This document shows positions 1 through 5,755 of a DNA stretch of 14,095 bases, piece after piece. Both the position numbers and the translations under genes were made by a program. Positions within the stretch are counted from its first letter, which is position 1; each line of letters opens with the position of its first letter. Source of the DNA: Actinomycetes bacterium (GTDB lineage: Bacteria > Actinomycetota > Actinomycetes > Mycobacteriales > Micromonosporaceae); assembly GCA_021793335.1 (NCBI GenBank), contig JAJYSW010000062.1:1-14095 (forward strand), given 5' to 3'. The notes beneath the pieces are model-generated. The model saw only the letters and a program-made list of their open reading frames with translations, searched no databases and had not been told where the DNA came from.

Positions 1-65
1 CCTCGGGTCGCTGACGCTCCACGAGACTGGACTCATTCATCCTCGGGTCGCTGACGCTCCGCGAG
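1..65. repeat. 25-bp direct repeat, two copies 40 bp apart
   Basis: Positions 1-25 and 41-65 match at 24 of 25 bases; the first 20 are identical and position 21 (a) differs from 61 (g). The right copy lies inside the 3' end of the PAC2 gene, where it encodes the AERQRPE tail. The left copy lies just past that gene's stop codon. The bases between and beyond the copies (26-40 and 66-80) are not alike, so this is a repeated motif and not a simple 40-bp tandem duplication, as far as the window shows. Further copies could exist left of the window. Confidence 0.8.
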
Positions 66-944
66 GAAGTGCTCAAATGCGGCTCCGAGCTCTTCGGCGG
101 TGGGCATGCGGCCCTCTTGGAGCATCTCGTCGGCCTCGGCGGCCTCAGTGAAGGAGTCATACTGCTCCTCAAGGGATTTCACGACGTCGGCGACCTCTTC
201 GGACTCGGCGACCTGCTCGGCGATGTCGGCGTCGACACGCGAACTGTCGTCCTCCAGCTCCGGGTCGGAGGGCAGATCCAGGCCGGTGGCCTCTCTGAGG
301 CCGTCCAATAGACGGATCGTGGCCGCCGGATAGGTCATCTGCATGACGTAATGGGGCACATGGACCGACAGCCCGATCGCGTCCCTTCCGGATTCGCCGA
401 GCCGATACTCCAAGAGCCCCGCGGCATTGCCGGGGACCGTGACCTCATTGAACACCGGCCGGTTATCGAAGACCAGTTCGGGCCGGGTGGCGTGCACGGT
501 CATGCCGAGCGCCCGAGTGTGCGGAACGCCCATCGGGATGCCCTGGAAGCCGACGGTCAGCGGCACGTTCCAATGGTCGATCAGGTCCTCGGTGGCGTCC
601 ACGAACCGCTCCCAGGCGAAATCGGGCTCGGGTCCGGTCATCAGCAGGAACGGTTTTTCGGAGCGGTCTCGCATGAGATAGACCACCAGTTGCGGCGCCT
701 CGAAGTCCGACCAGCGGTCGAGCGCGAACGTCAGGTTCGGGCGGCGGGAACGATAATCGATCAGCTGATCGACATCGAACGAGGCCACCGGGGTGTGCTC
801 GAATTCGTCGAAGAGATAGTCGACGACGCCGCGCCCGGCCGAGCCCGCGTCCATGAACCCGTCGAGGAAGTGCAGCAGCACCGCACCCCGCGCCTCGGGT
901 GGGTCGGCGAGTACGTCGCACAGTGCCCAAGGGTCAACGTTCAA
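33..944 (-). CDS. PAC2-family protein (proteasome assembly chaperone fold)
   Basis: This is a 303-aa soluble protein of the PAC2 family, which is related to eukaryotic and archaeal proteasome-assembly chaperones and widespread in Actinobacteria, where its exact job is not settled. The family hallmark near the N-terminus is seen as LDGFMDAGSAG (residues 27-37), followed by LMTGPEPDFAW (101-111), a central GIPMGVPHTR block (135-144) and VPHYV (196-200). After about residue 225 comes a strongly acidic, probably helical tail rich in Glu and Asp. The start is TTG at 944, chosen because AAAGGAG lies upstream with 9 nt between GGAG and the TTG, and no ATG or GTG fits better. It follows ftsI on the same strand after 84 nt, with its own promoter-like sequence, so it may be transcribed independently. 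The last codons sit in a direct repeat (41-65). Family assignment is confident; the cellular partner is unknown. Confidence 0.85.
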   Translation of the reverse strand: MNVDPWALCDVLADPPEARGAVLLHFLDGFMDAGSAGRGVVDYLFDEFEHTPVASFDVDQLIDYRSRRPNLTFALDRWSDFEAPQLVVYLMRDRSEKPFLLMTGPEPDFAWERFVDATEDLIDHWNVPLTVGFQGIPMGVPHTRALGMTVHATRPELVFDNRPVFNEVTVPGNAAGLLEYRLGESGRDAIGLSVHVPHYVMQMTYPAATIRLLDGLREATGLDLPSDPELEDDSSRVDADIAEQVAESEEVADVVKSLEEQYDSFTEAAEADEMLQEGRMPTAEELGAAFEHFLAERQRPEDE

Positions 945-960
945 AGCAATCGGCTCCTTT

Positions 961-978
961 TCTAGACGCCCTAGATTA
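961..978 (-). promoter_or_regulatory. Candidate promoter and small dyad ahead of the PAC2 gene
   Basis: On the minus strand the ftsI-PAC2 gap holds TAATCT (978-973), a good TANNNT -10 box, and just downstream the dyad TCTAG-N5-CTAGA (975-961). The Shine-Dalgarno AAAGGAG and the TTG start follow. The -35 position (about 1001-996, AATGGC) is a poor match. A start of transcription near 966 would fall inside the dyad, so a repressor could act there. No terminator hairpin with a U-run is visible after ftsI. The promoter call is inferred from motifs only. Confidence 0.4.
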
Positions 979-1028
979 ACGCGCGATCCCGATCCGCCAT
1001 TCCCCTGAGCGTGAAGGCCGGAGCGGGC

Positions 1029-3179
1029 TCACCCCCACACGTCGAACTCCGGGGCCGGCTCGGTCGCGGGCGGAACCCCGTAATAACTCAACGTGAACTC
1101 GTTGATCTCTCTGAAGGCGTCGCCGGTGGTCCCGCCGCCGCCGCCCCCCTCGGGCGTGTACACACTGACGGCCACCACGTACCGCGGGTTCTCGGCCGGG
1201 GCGAAGCCCACGAACGAGGCCACGGCGCCCGGAGCGTACCCGCCGTCCTCGGCCAATCCGCCGGTGCCGGTCTTCCCGGCGAGGTGGTAGTTCTCCAGCT
1301 CGGCGTTGCGGCCGGTGCCGGTGCCGTCGGCGATCGGCGCCTGGAGCAGGTAATGGAGGTCTTTCGCGGTCGGCTCGGAGATCACCCGTCGCGTCTCGGA
1401 CTCGGCGTCGTCCTCCACGGCATCGCCGTCGGATTCGAGCAGGCGGTCGATCAGCGTCGGCTGCACGTAGACGCCGTCGTTGGCGATCGCGCCATAGGCG
1501 GCGGCCATCTGGATGATCGTGGCGGTGCTCTCGTGGCCGATCGGGATCGAACCTGCGGAGGTGCCCGACCAGTTCTCAGGCGGCTGGAGCATGCCGGGGG
1601 CCTCCCCGGCGATGCCGACACCGGTCGGCTCGCCGAGCCCGAACAGCCGCTGGTACTCATAGACCTTCTCGGGCCCGAGGCAGTCGGCCAACGCGATGGT
1701 GCCGACGTTCGAGGACTGGGCGATCATTCCCGCCATGCTCAGCACCGCGCCGCCGTGCGGATAGGTGTCCTCATAGGGCTGCCCGCCCTTGCTGACCGTC
1801 TGGGGCACGTACATGGTCCCATCGGATTCGATGCAGCCCTCCTCCAAGGCCGCGGCGAAGATGACGGCCTTGTGGATGGAACCGGGGTCGACGGTGGCCT
1901 GGGTGCCGTAGTCGCGGTAGACCTCCTCGCTCTCGACGTCGAAGGGGGCGGCCGCGTCGTAGGTCGGCGTCGAGGCCATCGCGAGCATATGGCCGGTGCC
2001 CACCTCCATGACCATCGCCGAGCCGAATTCGGCCTCGTGCTCGGTGACGGTCGACTCCAGAATGTTCTGCACCTGAAATTGCAGATCGGCGTCGATGGTC
2101 AGCTGGATGTCCTTGCCCGGCACGGCCGGTTCCTCACGGTAGAACGCGCCGGGAATCGGCTGACCGGAACGGCCGCGCTCATAGGAGACCTCGCCATCGA
2201 TGCCGCGCAGCCAGTCGTCATAGGTGGCCTCCAGGCCGCTGAGGCCCTGAGCGGTGTCGATGCCGGTGAAGCCGATGACGTTGGCCGCCAAGTCGCGCCC
2301 GGGGACGACGCGGCGCTCGTCGTCGCCGACGATGAGGCCCGGGTTCGCCATCGCGGCGATCTGTTCGCCGACGTCGAGATCGACGCCGCGCTGGAGATAG
2401 GCGAACTGGATCGGATCGCCTTCGAGGGTCGCCTCGGTGGCGATGAGCGGCTCCAGCTCCGAGGCCGGGCGGCCCAGCAGCGGTCCGAGTTCGGCCGCCA
2501 GCACGGCCGCGTCGCCCTCGACGCGCGTGGGGTCGACGGCGATGAAGTTCGCCTCGACCGAATAGGCCAGTGCGTTGCCGTTCCGGTCGAGGATCGACCC
2601 GCGTGAGGCGGGGAGCGGTTCGGTGACCAGACGCTGGTTGAACGCGTCGGCGGCATAGGCGGCCGAGTCGGTGACCTGGAGCTGGATCAGTCGCCCGCCG
2701 GTGAGGGCGAGCAGAATGAACAGGATCGCCGCGGCGAATCGGAGCCGCCTGGCCGGGTTGCCGACGCGGGGCAGGTCACGGATGGGGCTGACGCGCGGGA
2801 CGCGGTCGCGCACGGGACGCCCGGGACCGGTGGAGCCGGGGCGGCGAGGCGCGGATCGGCGCGCGGGCGGCTCCTGACGGGGCCGGGGGATCTCGCGGCG
2901 TTCGGGGGCGATGGCGGCGGTCTCGCGCTGGCGGCGCTGGCGGGAGCGCGCGGCGGCTTCGCGGCGGCGCTTCGCCGCGAGATCCTCGGCCTGTTCCGTC
3001 AACCGCCGGTTGCGGGCCCGGCGCGCGGCCTCGCGGTCGCGCGCACCGTGTTCACGGGCCCGATTGTCCTCGGCTGAATCCGAAGCCGCCTCGCGGACGG
3101 TGCGTCCGCGAGGCGTATAACGACGGGCTCTCGAAATCGAGGAGGGGTCGCGCCGTCGACGGGGGTCGGATGGTTCCAC
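1029..3179 (-). CDS. ftsI: Division transpeptidase FtsI / PBP3 (class B penicillin-binding protein)
   Basis: FtsI cross-links septal peptidoglycan as the class B PBP of the divisome, working with FtsW. The protein is 716 aa. Residues 1-146 form a cytoplasmic tail with 44 arginines in the first 150 residues. One membrane segment follows (about 148-167), then the PBP dimerisation domain starting at PASRGSILDRNG (190-201), then the transpeptidase domain. All three active-site motifs are present: SIHK (Ser434, Lys437), SSN (489-491) and KTG (636-638). The usual SxxK in this family is STFK, so His at the third place is a variant. A run of six glycines (678-683) sits near the end of the catalytic domain. 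The GTG start at 3179 lies 3 nt after the ftsL-like stop, with GGAGCGGAG about 8 nt upstream inside that gene. It is the last dcw gene in this window. Confidence 0.95.
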   Translation of the reverse strand: MEPSDPRRRRDPSSISRARRYTPRGRTVREAASDSAEDNRAREHGARDREAARRARNRRLTEQAEDLAAKRRREAAARSRQRRQRETAAIAPERREIPRPRQEPPARRSAPRRPGSTGPGRPVRDRVPRVSPIRDLPRVGNPARRLRFAAAILFILLALTGGRLIQLQVTDSAAYAADAFNQRLVTEPLPASRGSILDRNGNALAYSVEANFIAVDPTRVEGDAAVLAAELGPLLGRPASELEPLIATEATLEGDPIQFAYLQRGVDLDVGEQIAAMANPGLIVGDDERRVVPGRDLAANVIGFTGIDTAQGLSGLEATYDDWLRGIDGEVSYERGRSGQPIPGAFYREEPAVPGKDIQLTIDADLQFQVQNILESTVTEHEAEFGSAMVMEVGTGHMLAMASTPTYDAAAPFDVESEEVYRDYGTQATVDPGSIHKAVIFAAALEEGCIESDGTMYVPQTVSKGGQPYEDTYPHGGAVLSMAGMIAQSSNVGTIALADCLGPEKVYEYQRLFGLGEPTGVGIAGEAPGMLQPPENWSGTSAGSIPIGHESTATIIQMAAAYGAIANDGVYVQPTLIDRLLESDGDAVEDDAESETRRVISEPTAKDLHYLLQAPIADGTGTGRNAELENYHLAGKTGTGGLAEDGGYAPGAVASFVGFAPAENPRYVVAVSVYTPEGGGGGGTTGDAFREINEFTLSYYGVPPATEPAPEFDVWG

Positions 3180-3182
3180 CGG

Positions 3183-3740
3183 TTATTCTCCGCTCCAGGG
3201 GATCTCGACGGTCGTCCCGTCCGACAGGTTCAGGTGGATGACCTTGTCGGGCTTGACCATGCCGTACTGGATCGCGGCCGCCTCCAGGTTGTTCGGTGAT
3301 TTCAGGTCGTTCAGCTCGCTCTTGAGCCCCTGCTCGGTCTGCGTCAGGTCAGTGGCCTGGTGGCGCAGATCCTGGAGGTGGTAGGCGTCCTCGTTGATGA
3401 CCGTGTTCAGCAGCAGCAGACCCACGATCCCGGCGACGACCAGCGCAAGGACGCCGCCGACGAACGCGGGGCGCGGCAGTTCGACGGGCGCGGCGACCGG
3501 CCGTGAGGCGGGGCGGGCGCGCTCGGCGGGGACGGGCTCGGCTCGGCGTTCGGGGGCAGGGGGCGCCTCGACCGGCGCGGCCTCGGTCCGGACCGCCAGC
3601 GCACCATCGACGACCGGGGACCCGCCGGCCTCTCCGACGAGCGACCGTCGCCGCGAGGATGCGGCGCGTGCCCTGCGGCGGGCGGCCTTGATGATCTCGT
3701 CGGCGTCGGCTCGGGGCCGACGGTAGGGCTCGTTGCTCAT
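3183..3740 (-). CDS. ftsL: FtsL-like bitopic divisome protein
   Basis: This is a 185-aa single-pass membrane protein in the ftsL position between rsmH and ftsI. In the divisome FtsL pairs with the DivIC/FtsB-type protein through its coiled coil and activates FtsWI. The layout seen is a basic, Pro/Ala-rich cytoplasmic tail (1-90), a hydrophobic segment about 93-112 (VGGVLALVVAGIVGLLLL), and a short extracytoplasmic heptad-like helix about 120-147 (HLQDLRHQATDLTQTEQGL), then a small C-terminal piece with YGMVKPDKV (159-167). The YGM-KPDKV pattern is common in FtsL-like proteins of Actinobacteria. FtsL is poorly conserved, so the assignment rests on topology and gene order. The ATG start overlaps the rsmH stop as ATGA, and AAGGAGGGG lies 5 nt upstream, pointing to translational coupling. 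Confidence 0.8.
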   Translation of the reverse strand: MSNEPYRRPRADADEIIKAARRRARAASSRRRSLVGEAGGSPVVDGALAVRTEAAPVEAPPAPERRAEPVPAERARPASRPVAAPVELPRPAFVGGVLALVVAGIVGLLLLNTVINEDAYHLQDLRHQATDLTQTEQGLKSELNDLKSPNNLEAAAIQYGMVKPDKVIHLNLSDGTTVEIPWSGE

Positions 3741-4705
3741 GAGTCCCCTCCTTCTCCGGTGGACGTTGCGACCCGTTCGGCGGCGCGCAGTCGCGCGGGC
3801 GCCGATCGCGGGTTTCGGTCGAGTTCGGTCTGAGTCGGTCGGTGGGCTTTCCTTGTCAGGATTCGAAAGGTGGGTTCGGTTCCGGGGAGATCGACGGGCA
3901 GTCCGGCGGGGGTGGTCGAGACGGAGCGGCGCACGAGTTCGTGCTTGGCGATGCGGTCTTCCAGGGAGTGGTAGGACATCACCACGACACGCCCGCCGGG
4001 CGCGAGCGCGTCGAGCGCGGCCGGCAACGCCGCCCGCCAGGTGTCGATTTCACCGTTGACCTCGATGCGCAGGGCCTGGAAGGTCCGTTTGGCCGGGTTG
4101 CCGCCGGTGCGGCGGGCCGCGGCCGGGATCGCGTCGCGCACCAGGTCGGCGAGGCGGCGGCTGGAGGTGATCGGGGCCTGGGAGCGGGCTGCGGCGATGG
4201 CCTTCGCGACGCGGGGCGCGAACTTCTCCTCGCCGTACTCGCGCAGGATCCGCACGAGTTCGCTCACCTCGTAGCCGTTGACGACGGCCTCGGCGGTGAG
4301 ATGGTCGTCGGGGTTCATGCGCATGTCCAGCGGGGCGTCCTGGGCGTAGGCGAAGCCGCGTTCGGGCCGGTCGAGTTGCATCGAGGAGACGCCGAGGTCG
4401 AACAGGATCGCGTCGGCGCGTTCACGGCCGTGCGCGGCGAGGACGTCGGGGATCTCATCGTAGACGGCCCGGGCCGCGACGAACCGGTCGCCGAAGTCGC
4501 GCAGGCGCTCCGAGGCGAGCGTGAGCGCGGTCGGGTCGCGGTCGATACCGATGACCATGAGGTCGGGGTGGGCCTTGAGCAGCGCCTCGGTGTGGCCTCC
4601 GGCGCCGAGCGTGGCGTCGACGGCGAGCGCGCCGGGTCGCGACACGGCGGGCGCGAGGTAGTCGAGCACCTCGTCGAGCATGACGGGCACGTGCGGTGCC
4701 TCCAC
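3737..4705 (-). CDS. rsmH: 16S rRNA (cytosine(1402)-N4)-methyltransferase RsmH
   Basis: RsmH (MraW) uses S-adenosylmethionine to methylate N4 of C1402 in the 16S rRNA decoding centre. From the chosen start the protein is 322 aa, the usual length. The family N-terminus HVPVMLDEVLDYL (5-17), the SAM-binding DATLGAGGHT (30-39), the LFDLGVSSMQLDRPERGF block (101-118), DMRM (127-130), RTFQALRIEVNGE (207-219) and MSYHSLEDR (243-251) are all present. The frame is open to a GTG at 4714, but the strong AAGGAGG (4720-4714) touches that codon. The GTG at 4705 has 8 nt of spacing and yields the family-like start MEAPHVPVML, so it is preferred. It lies 21 nt after mraZ and overlaps the ftsL-like gene by 4 nt. 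Confidence 0.95.
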   Translation of the reverse strand: MEAPHVPVMLDEVLDYLAPAVSRPGALAVDATLGAGGHTEALLKAHPDLMVIGIDRDPTALTLASERLRDFGDRFVAARAVYDEIPDVLAAHGRERADAILFDLGVSSMQLDRPERGFAYAQDAPLDMRMNPDDHLTAEAVVNGYEVSELVRILREYGEEKFAPRVAKAIAAARSQAPITSSRRLADLVRDAIPAAARRTGGNPAKRTFQALRIEVNGEIDTWRAALPAALDALAPGGRVVVMSYHSLEDRIAKHELVRRSVSTTPAGLPVDLPGTEPTFRILTRKAHRPTQTELDRNPRSAPARLRAAERVATSTGEGGDS

Positions 4706-4713
4706 GTCGTTCA

Positions 4714-4720
4714 CCTCCTT
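4714..4720 (-). promoter_or_regulatory. Ribosome binding site that decides the rsmH start
   Basis: The minus strand reads AAGGAGG at 4720-4714, then 8 nt, then GTG at 4705. The upstream in-frame GTG at 4714 would use the last G of this site as its own first base, which leaves no spacing, so the later GTG is the likely start. Confidence 0.75.
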
Positions 4721-4726
4721 CTCCGT

Positions 4727-5158
4727 TCACAGTCCTTCGGGCAGGTCGCCCTCTTCGATATCGGCGAAGGCCTCTTCGGAGGCCTCCAGATAGGCGTCCC
4801 ACGTCGCGACGTTCCAGATCTCGACCCGGTTCGAGGCGCCGATGACGGCCAGGTCGCGTTCGAGACCGGCGTACTCGCGCAATCGGGGTGGGATCGTCAC
4901 GCGGCCCTGTTTATCGGGGGTCTCGTCGTGAGCCGATGCGAAGAACACCCGGCTGTAGGCGCGGGCGGTCTTGCTCGACATGGGTGCGGATTGGAGCGCG
5001 CCGGCCAGACGGGCGAACTCGTCTTCGGGGAAGACGTAGAGGCATCGCTCCTGGCCTTTCGTGATCACCACCCCCTCCGCCAGCGCTTCCCGGAACTTCG
5101 CGGGGAGGATGACGCGGCCCTTGTCGTCCAGGCGGGGGCTGTGGGTACCGAGGAACAT
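4727..5158 (-). CDS. mraZ: Transcriptional regulator MraZ
   Basis: MraZ is a ring-forming DNA-binding protein of the AbrB-like fold that binds GTGGG/TGGGN direct repeats and controls its own dcw operon. The protein is 143 aa and carries the two family repeats: LDDKGRVILPAKFR (10-23) and DKQGRVTIPPRLR (82-94), each with the DxxGR DNA-contact motif. The ATG at 5158 gives MFLGTHSPRLDDKGR, matching the family start exactly; a GTG three codons upstream is open but adds residues absent from typical MraZ. A G-rich stretch (GGGGGG at about 5172-5167) serves as the Shine-Dalgarno. It is the first gene of the minus-strand cluster and has matching box-like repeats upstream at 5235-5260. The C-terminus is acidic (EEGDLPEGL). 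Confidence 0.96.
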   Translation of the reverse strand: MFLGTHSPRLDDKGRVILPAKFREALAEGVVITKGQERCLYVFPEDEFARLAGALQSAPMSSKTARAYSRVFFASAHDETPDKQGRVTIPPRLREYAGLERDLAVIGASNRVEIWNVATWDAYLEASEEAFADIEEGDLPEGL

Positions 5159-5234
5159 CGGCACCACCCCCCGTGACTCTCAGGTTGCGCGGCCTCCCAT
5201 GCCGCGTCGGCGGAAGCCCCGTCCCGCCAATGCG

Positions 5235-5260
5235 CCCCACCATACTCCACTCTTCCCCAC
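5235..5260 (-). promoter_or_regulatory. Probable MraZ operator: three GTGG-type boxes at 10-bp period
   Basis: Read on the minus strand, GTGGGG (5260-5255), GTGGA (5250-5246) and GTGGGG (5240-5235) each begin exactly 10 bp apart. Characterised MraZ operators consist of such direct repeats with 5-nt spacers, placed upstream of mraZ. Here they lie 77-102 nt before the mraZ start. A TATGGT sequence (5244-5239) overlapping the last two boxes could be the -10 box, although the -35 (about CCCAAG, 5267-5262) is weak. Binding would then block the promoter, matching autorepression. The box pattern is seen directly; the promoter is inferred. Confidence 0.75.
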
Positions 5261-5322
5261 TCTTGGGGGTTGTTTCATGCCGACTTTCATGCCTCGATGG
5301 ATGAATCAGCAGCTCAGCATTG

Positions 5323-5337
5323 GTGGAGGAGTGTGGA
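5323..5337 (+). promoter_or_regulatory. Second GTGGA box pair, facing murT
   Basis: GTGGA occurs on the plus strand at 5323-5327 and again at 5333-5337, exactly 10 bp apart as in the mraZ-facing operator but in the opposite orientation. A third box at 5343 or 5313 is not recognisable. Two boxes are fewer than the three usual for strong MraZ binding, so this may be a weaker site or chance. The position, directly ahead of TTGACG (5346), would suit control of a plus-strand promoter. Confidence 0.45.
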
Positions 5338-5345
5338 GAGAGGAG

Positions 5346-5374
5346 TTGACGACACCGACTCCAGATGATAGTTC
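5346..5374 (+). promoter_or_regulatory. Candidate plus-strand promoter in the mraZ-murT region
   Basis: TTGACG (5346-5351) matches the -35 consensus at five of six bases. Downstream candidates for -10 are GATAGT (5367-5372, 15-bp spacer) and TAGTTC (5369-5374, 17-bp spacer); neither is ideal. A transcript from here would have a leader of about 375 nt before murT. No better promoter was seen nearer to murT. Confidence 0.35.
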
Positions 5375-5755
5375 CATTCACGATTCACCGCTTCGAGCTC
5401 CCAAGTCTCCCAAGCGCACCGGAAGGAACCCGAGCGCCTCAGCACACCTGTCGGCCAATATGGACACGTTTGGTGCAGGCGTCGACACCGGAAGTGATCG
5501 CCCACCGGCCGCGTCGACATTGGAGATGACACAATGGCCTCCAGCGACGAGCGGGGGCCGGCCGCGCCCCGCCGACGGCCGGGCCGGACGGCGCACGGGG
5601 CCGCGGACCGAGGCGGAGCGGCCGCTTCCTGGAACTCCCCCGCCGCAGCGCAATCAGCCTCACGCCTCCTTCACGCTCGGCACACGCCCCCACGGGCATG
5701 TGACAAACTCTTCTGCATAGTCGTTCGAGTCCGACCAAGTGGAAAGCGAGCCCGC

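Larger units (their letters stand above)
5159..5755. other. Divergent mraZ / murT intergenic region (597 bp)
   Basis: No convincing protein gene was found here. The part from about 5240 to 5480 is visibly less GC-rich than its surroundings and holds the regulatory motifs listed separately: three boxes facing mraZ, two facing murT, and a promoter-like TTGACG element. Between about 5550 and 5620 lies a very GC-rich stretch with self-complementary pieces (GCCCC near 5566 with GGGGC near 5597, and inner GACGGCC/GGCCGGAC) that could fold in a murT leader transcript. The murT frame is open through this stretch back to an ATG at 5534. Just ahead of murT a GGAAAG (5741-5746) serves as ribosome binding site. 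Confidence 0.6.

Noticed and set aside
1..40. Start of a further minus-strand gene, ATG at 40 or 36, overlapping the PAC2 stop
   Set aside because: Only about 12 codons are visible, two frames compete, and the sequence lies in the direct repeat, so it was not listed as a gene.
1011..2606. 531-codon plus-strand frame opposite ftsI
   Set aside because: It is antisense to the FtsI catalytic domain and has no recognisable motif.
3842..5176. 444-codon plus-strand frame opposite rsmH and mraZ
   Set aside because: It is antisense to two conserved genes and has a shadow-type composition.
5314..5532. 72-codon minus-strand frame in the mraZ-murT gap
   Set aside because: There is no ribosome binding site of note or recognisable motif, and it overlaps the regulatory boxes. 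A small gene cannot be fully excluded.
5564..5603. GC-rich hairpin as a murT attenuator
   Set aside because: Self-complementary pieces exist, but the stretch is over 80% GC by eye, the pairing has bulges and there is no U-run; such folds arise easily by composition.
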